A DNA stretch of 64,000 nt, from assembly GCF_030867145.1 (NCBI RefSeq), contig NC_134414.1:70252814-70316813 (forward strand), written 5' to 3'. The notes under the pieces were generated by a model. The model worked only from the letters and a program-made list of their open reading frames with translations, did not search any database and had not been told where the DNA came from. Each line of letters begins with the position of its first letter. The first letter of the stretch is position 1. The translations under genes were made by a program, and so were the position numbers. Source of the DNA: Opisthocomus hoazin (Eukaryota > Chordata > Aves > Opisthocomiformes > Opisthocomidae). Below, piece after piece: positions 52,601 through 60,300 of this stretch.

Positions 52601-55600
52601 AAGAGTACTGTCAAATTTTGAGGAAACTCAAATGAAAGAGAATGAGATTATACAGGAAGAACTCTTCTTTCCACATTTTTAATTAGGAGTAAACACTGTA
52701 CATGGGCAATGCATATCCTGTTATTATTTGGAGAGCTGCCCACATGAAATTTAGGAGTATTTAACTGTAACTGCTTTATTAATAAAGGCATTCATTCTAC
52801 AGTTTCAAGATTCACTCCTATTTATATTTCTTCACTTAGTGAGGACAGAAACTCAGTCATCACAGTGGACCATCTGCTTGGAAGGTTTCCCTCACACTTC
52901 ACACCACACACATGCCAAACCTAAAAAAAAAAAAAATAATAATAATCTCCTACAGGCCTCTTAAGTGATTAATATTTTACTTACCAGAATGCAAGAAGTA
53001 ATTCCCCCATTGCTCACACTGATGATATACCTCGCACTGGGCAATTTCATTTTCGTGATGAGGAAATGCAAGATCTATTCCACCGGTATGGATGTCCAGC
53101 TGCTTTCCAAACACTGCACTGTAACCATATTTTCATGATCGGTAAGTAGCACATGACAAAAACTTTTTGTAAAAGAAATGCAGAAAAGTATAAGATGAAA
53201 CAACATAAATTTAAGTGTACAATTTAGTGACTGCAGTTCTAAAACAAGACTTTACACAGATCTTATAAATGCCTATAAATATCTTAAGGGTGGGTGTCAG
53301 GAGGATGGGGACAGACTCTTTTCAGTGGTGCCCAGCGACAGGACAAGGGGCAATGGGCACAAACTGAAGCACAGGAAGTTCCGTCTGAACACGAGGAAGA
53401 ACTTCTTTACTCTCAGGGTGACGGAGCACTGGAACAGGCTGCCCAGGGAGGTTGTGGAGTCTCCTTCTCTGGAGATATTCAAAACCCGCCTGGACAAGGT
53501 TCTCTGCAGCCTGCTCTAGGTGACCCTGCTTCGGCACGGGGTTTGGAGTAGATGACCCCCAGAGGTTCCTTCCAACCCCAAACATTCTGTGACTCTGTGA
53601 TCTCGGACACTAAAACTGCAGCAGAACTTGTACAGACAGGACCCATATCTGCTTGCAATTAATTCTCCTTAAGAGAAACAATTACTTTTCTAATTTAAAG
53701 AATGGCAAGCAGGACATCTCCCTTCCTTTTTCTACAGTTTCATTATCAGACAGCTGCCTTCATCTGCAAACCTCCTAACAACTTCGTAGCGATGAACATT
53801 TCTGTAAATTCAGCATACCTATCCTTTATCTGGTACCTCTCCTGTAAGAATTCAGGCAACACTGTATGCAGTCATGACAGAAAATGCTTAATCCTACATT
53901 GTTATCGTGTCAAAAGAAAGCGTTGGTGCCTCTCGTCTCCCAAGGCCGTTGCTCTCATCCCAGCAGCACTGCTGCATCCGTGCGGGTCGCTTGCACGGCA
54001 CGGGCCTCTCTGCAAACGCCGGCGGCTGGAAGCAAGGTGTTCACGTGGCGACAGGACAGACCTAGCCGCTTTCTGGTTCAACACCAGGAGTCCAGCCCGC
54101 TACACCCTGTCCACCGCTCCAGCAAGTCCCTGCGAGGCCACGCCAGGCAAGCGAATGACTTCCTTTTGCCCATCTGCCAAACAAAGGCAACACTTCCCTA
54201 CCCGCAGGGCAGTAAGGAAGAACAGAAACTGAGGCACGGGTGAGGAGGGAGACTGACGGGCCGCTGCCCTTCCCCACCCTCCTGCCCTCTGCCTCCTCCT
54301 GTCTGCTCCAGCCCCAGCTCAGGCACCGCGCCTCGCCGCCGCGGCCCCGGCTCACGCCTTCCCTCCTGCCGCCCACAGAGGAGCGCCGGCCGCTTGCTGT
54401 CTGCCCCCCACGAACACACAAAGAGGTGGGAACAGGGGAGATGGGTCTGCGAGGGCTCCGGGTGGAGGAGGAGCACCCACCTCCCCGCAAGGGAAGCTCC
54501 AGCCCAAGCCGCAGCAGCGGGTTCCCTCCTGCGGAGCCGCACCAGAGGCCAGCGCCCGTCCCCGGCACCTTCCCCAGGCACACGCTGCAGACTTTTGTCC
54601 AAAAGCAGTTCACCCAGCTTACTTACAGTGCTTTGGAGGCCTTTGGCAAAGCAGACCGACAAGCAGGTATTGCTTAAAATGGGCCTTCAACAGCTGACCA
54701 GCACAGCAAAACGCTTTGGGTAGCTGACCAGTATAAGCTCTCCATTCTCCATTACTACACTTACGCTCTGCATGGGTTGACTCTTCTTCACATGGCAGAA
54801 GCCTCAACCAGCCACAGTAAAATCAGTTTTTGCAGAAAGAAATGCAGACTATAAACAGCACCCCACTAGCAGATAGGCCATTTTGCAATGGGTTGGCATT
54901 TCTTACCTAGACTGCACTTCTGTCACAGGTTGCACTTCAAATACACCACGCTTTCCTGCGCTTCTGTTGCTTTAAGAACTGTTCCATAACGCTGAAACTA
55001 TTCACAGGCAGAGAACCACCTTTATAAGCGCTTTTCACAATCAGGTAGTAGTGACTGTCTACCCCAGGGGCACCAAAGTGTATGCAAGGGAAACCTAAAG
55101 CACCTGTTCCATCCGCTTTCAGCATGGGTTGAAAACTCTCAAGTTAAACAGGGCCAGATCTAAATAATTTGTTATTAGGTTCCAAAAAACATCTGGGCCT
55201 AATGCAAAACTAAGTACCACCATCAATCTTCCAGGAGAGAAGAATCAGAGTCTCTTTTTTCAAAGCACAAATTAATAGGTCATAAGTTAATACACTGCAG
55301 AACAAAATGCCAGCATCCTGTGGAGAAAATAAAACTCCAAATTAAGAGCAAACTAATTTAAACCAACTGCAAGCAAAATGCTACTACACACAATTTGCAT
55401 CATGCCCACAGAACACACTGCCACAGAGAAATCAGAGTAGTTAATCCTGTGGCTAACTTCTAAAGAAAGCTGAATAATGCTTAGATGATTAGCACGCATA
55501 TCCACCACTGCCGTTAAGATAAGGCCAGCAAGACCTCACACGTTTGCTCGAGTCATGATGGAATCCCACACCCTGTCCTCCTGACACAGCACTACGTGCT

Positions 55601-57319
55601 GGGACTAGGTCTGATGGAGACTGCAGGAAGTGGAAGGGAGACAAGTGAAAGAGGTACCATAACTTTCACTAAAACTCTGGTTACTCAGTTTAAGTCAAAA
55701 GACTTGCTAATCAACTGTGTGATCCTGCACGATGTATTTTAAATATGTCTGTCTCAAGAGCAGGTGTCAAAACACATCAAGACATCTACGCCATTAAGAT
55801 GGAGCAGAACTTGTTTGGGCCACGCGTGACATCCCAAACTGCACAAAGTATTCACATTAAAACTGGTGCTTTCTACTGATCAGAAAAAACGCTTTCAATA
55901 CTGCTGGTACCACTGTACTGTGACTGAAACCAGAAACCAGCATTAGATTTAAAATCCCAAGAAATCTGACCTTGATATTGTGGAACACTCAATGTGCCAT
56001 CCAGGTCTTCCTTTTCCCCAGGGAGAAGTCCAAGATATCTCTTGAGGTTTGGCAGCCTTCCACAAGGCAAAATCTTTACCATGTCGTTTATCAGTATCAA
56101 CTGCCAAGAATAAGCGATTTGTTAAAGGGATATGTCTCATAGAAAAAAAAAAAAAAATCGCAAATGAAAACAAGTGGAAATGGGAAATACTCAGATTTTA
56201 GTCTCTTTCACTCAATTTCTTATCCTGCAACTTCCCTCCCTTCTCCCTTATACAGATGTAGAATTTGATTTCTGCAGGCTAAAGAGATGGATTCAAGATT
56301 CTTTAATACATCCTACCCTTTCAGCCCTTTTGGCCTTCTCTGGTTTTACATCCTCCATTAGTTACTTATCAGCCAGTTTCCCAGGACAAACAGATTGCAC
56401 CGCACAACAGAAAAGGTAACAAAAACAACTTAAACAAAACCCACAAACAAAAAAACCCCACTTTTTTTTCTCTGGGATACAAACAGTTTCTGGCTCAGAT
56501 TCTATAAACAAAGAAGAGCACGCAGATGAGTATCAAAACTATTCTTGGACAGTAGCAACCTTCCAGTATCGTCTTTACCAATGGCTTCTCTACAGAGGTC
56601 TCCTCCCAGCTCTATTTGCTGCTTCCTTCACTGCACAGCCAAGGATGCAGTCCTTTTTGCCACAGTACGGCAGCGGGGATGGTTCGTCTCTGCTGGCTCC
56701 TACCCCTGGTCAGATACGCACTGCTCCCTGGCAGAAGCTATCAAATGGGGTTCTGGACTCTGTATTTTTTCTGCTGACAAATACGTGACCTTGCATTTGA
56801 GTGATGCGGAAAAATGCACTGACTTGGCTTGCAGGGATCCAGCTTGGCAAGCAACTCACACTGTTTTAAATTCCCTTATTTAACACCGCTCAACTGTTTT
56901 ATCAGCAGTTGACACTAGTTATATTTCTTTCCTCTACTTATTTCAGATTGCTAACAAAACCACAGTGTATCATGGGGTCTGAACCAACCCCTGGAGCACT
57001 CCAGTATCAACACATTTTAATGATGATTCACAGCTATTGTTGGAGATCTGTTAGATGGTCATTTTTCTTGAGCCATTCTGATTGTACTTTACTGATATTA
57101 TACAGAGTCAGTTTTTATTTGGAATGTCATACAATATGAAGGGAAGCACATTACAAAAATCCATTACACCTGCTTCATCATTCAAAACTGACAAGAAATA
57201 AAGGGAGAGAAATATAACCCTAGTTTATCCACTGAATCTTCATCTTGGCTCTTTCACTAGTTTGCCAGCTTCTGGCTGACCATTATCTGTTGACTTCATC
57301 CGTCTTTTGCCCGCTCCCC

Positions 57320-57359
<40 letters not shown>

Positions 57360-60300
57360 TGTACTGCTACAAAAAAGCTCTCTTCACCATGTCGGTTATA
57401 AGTAAAACAACAGCCAAAACCTTTAGAAATAACAGTAAGTTTAGCTGTACGTGACTTGCGGGGAAACCGGGTAAAACACAGAATCAGTCCTGAGCCTTCT
57501 CTTCTCCAGGCTGAGCAGAGCCAGCTCTCTCGGCCTTTCCTCCTATGAAAGATGCTCCAGTACCTCCATCGTACGCGCGGCCCTTTGCTGGGCTGCCCCC
57601 AGCACGCCCACGTCTCTCTTGTACTGGGGAGCCCAGCGGTGAATGCAGCACTCCGGGCACGTCTCGCCAGTGCTGAGCAGAGGGGAAGGATCACCTCCCT
57701 TGACCTGCTGGCAACGCTCTTCGCGGCGCAGCCCAGGAGGCTTCTGCGTGCCTCTAAATAACTGCCGACAAAACTCATTCCCTCTGCGAGCTGTAACGCT
57801 GAAACAACTCCAGAGCGGAGCTGCAAGAAATTTCTGGCTGTGATTCACCTGAGCATCAGCCTGCCCAGAATTTTCAGTAATTTCAAACAGATTTTTTCAA
57901 TGAGGAAATATGAATTTCAGCGTGCAGAAGGATGCAGGAGACCCGCACCAAATTCTCCACTGCAGAGACCTGATCAGACCAAACTTACAGAAACTACAAA
58001 GAGGCTCAGCAATCCTGCTCAGCAGCCAGACAGCCGCAGCAAAAAAGCACAGCCGAGGGTATGGGCATGCTCCAGCACAGCCTCTCAAGAGATTGCTCAC
58101 CCTCACACAAAGGGGCTGCTTAGCAGTAGTCGGGTGGTAAGTAACGCAAGAAACAAACTCACCCAGTTCACATCATCAGAGGAGTGCAACTGCCCCAAAA
58201 AATAACACAGTATATGACATTTCTCTGTATTTACCCTGTCTCACTGCTGGCTCGTGCAACGGCTGACAGCATCACCTCACTACGAAGTTTGTTTGTACCA
58301 CTCCCAGGTATTTAAATAAAATTGATTAAGAATCCTAATTGTTCTAAGGTACCAGAACAAAGGTACAAAGTGTGAAGAGAGACCAAGTTTCCTCTTGCAC
58401 TGGCAACAGTGAGGGCCTCAATAAGTAATTACGAAAGCAATGTAGTCTCCATTAACCAAAAAGCTGGCTATACACCACAGGTCAGAAAACTGTGTCAGAC
58501 TGCTGAATGAAAGTTTACGCATGGATGCATCATGAGTTCAAACTATGCATGGATACAAAGAAGCTGGCGCCATGAACTTACCTGCTTCATCTTGGATATC
58601 GGGATAAATAGTTGTTAACACTCCGTATCTTTTTCCCCAAGACTTAACATCAAAATAAACGTTGCCTAATAGAAAAGAAATGTTTAGTTTTATAGCAAGG
58701 ATGGGGCGCATTAACGAGAAGCAGATAACATTTCCCTGCAAGCAAAACAAAATGCCCTTCAACTCCCATTTGAAATACTGAGTTATAAATTCAGAAATAC
58801 TGCAAAAGTAGTAGCACACGTTTCCACATTGCCAGCTTTTCAGCAGCCTCACCATACATCCTCATTCTGCACACAGGATAACTTTGTATTCTGGAGAGCT
58901 CCCCAGGTTCTTCCCTGCCCATGCACAATCAGCAGTCCCTGCTCTGACTGAAACTGCTGCCACTCCAGTTGTAACGCACTTGAATGCTTCTACAACCACC
59001 AGCTCTGCTACAAAAGAGATCCACGCGTTGTGCTTTGCAGACACTTTTTTTATAGCACCTCCTGTTTAGAGCTGAGAGGTTCCCCCAACTCTCTTGTAGA
59101 AGCCAGACCAGGACCTGCTCCCAGGAGCTCAGATAGCAGTTCATGACAGTAAACAATTATATCAAGTGACGAGCTAGATTTAACTTAGAAGCTGAGTAAG
59201 AGTTGTTCTGCCCACTCTGAGTTGCTCACGCCCTGTGTGTTAACCAACAGAAGGAAAGCCTGGCACAGGGTATCTCATCTGACCCCAAAACAGGATTACC
59301 CAGAGCGCTGGTTTCCTGCGCGTGTGCTGAACGAGGAGCTGCCTTGCTGCGCGCCTTACCTCGCGAGGTTGCGTAAGCTTGTCCACTAGCAATTATTGTT
59401 TTTATAAAGGAAATGATCTGAGGAATATTGTCAGTCACTCTCATGTATACTGTAGGAGGAAGGACCTTAAACAAAGAAAGAATACATCTCATTAGGCTGT
59501 ATGAAACACACCCCTGACGAGTCTCTTCACTCTAAGAAACAAATTTTAAAGAACATTCTCCTCAATTTTATCGTTCAAAAAAAAGAAATGTTGCAAGTAT
59601 CTTAAAAACGTCACAAGCAGCATTTAATATAAGACACACACAAAAAAAATTGAGGGGTGTCAAAAAAAACGCAGTTTTTCCCAGTGGCTTACTCCCTGCT
59701 TCTGACAAGCATTTCGAACGAGAAGCAAAGTCACCTGAAGTCAGTGAAAGAATATTTGATGTTTCCTATGCTTTGGATCAGGCTATTTCTGCATTACGGT
59801 AAATATGTATGATCTGTGAACCACGGCTCTGCTGTAGGGAGAAAAAAACCCAGTGTTCCTAGAGAAACTTAACTTGTTCGTTCCAAAGCTAGGGTTTGCC
59901 TCTCCCCCCATTTCCTCACTCAAAAGGCATGCAGTATCTTTCCAGAAGAATGAAAGCGTACATCAGCACTCAGTTTCCAAGCAACACTTCATCACACAAG
60001 CATTTATTTTTTCAGATCAAACTGTCAAAATCAGATTCCTTACCAAAATAACGGCTTTAAAATACTCTCAAATTTAGAAGCTCGACTATCTGTACCTTTA
60101 AGGCAGCCATATCTTGTTTAAAGTCTTCTTCATAAATACGAGCAAGAGCTACTGGCGATATATTCATCTGAAAAAAAGAGAGAAGCAGATTAGTAAATCA
60201 CAAATCAAAGTAATAGCACAAAATATTGCAATCTTTTATCAGACAGTTAACAGCGAATTGGCAGACCTACTGAGCCCCCAAGGTAAAGAGTCAGAAAGGC

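Larger units (their letters stand above)
53119..55970 (-). other. CARS2: CARS2 intron, 2.9 kb
   Basis: Contains a CR1 copy (53261-53600) and a CpG-rich stretch (54240-54600). No exon recognised. Confidence 0.85.
56101..58581 (-). other. CARS2: CARS2 intron, 2.5 kb
   Basis: Contains the C12T29 homopolymer (57316-57356) and an internal CR1 fragment (57488-57750). No exon recognised. Confidence 0.85.

Noticed and set aside
54062..54677. Several 145-183-codon open frames on both strands
   Set aside because: Overlapping frames in a CpG-dense block are expected by composition; no motif or splice signal supports any of them.
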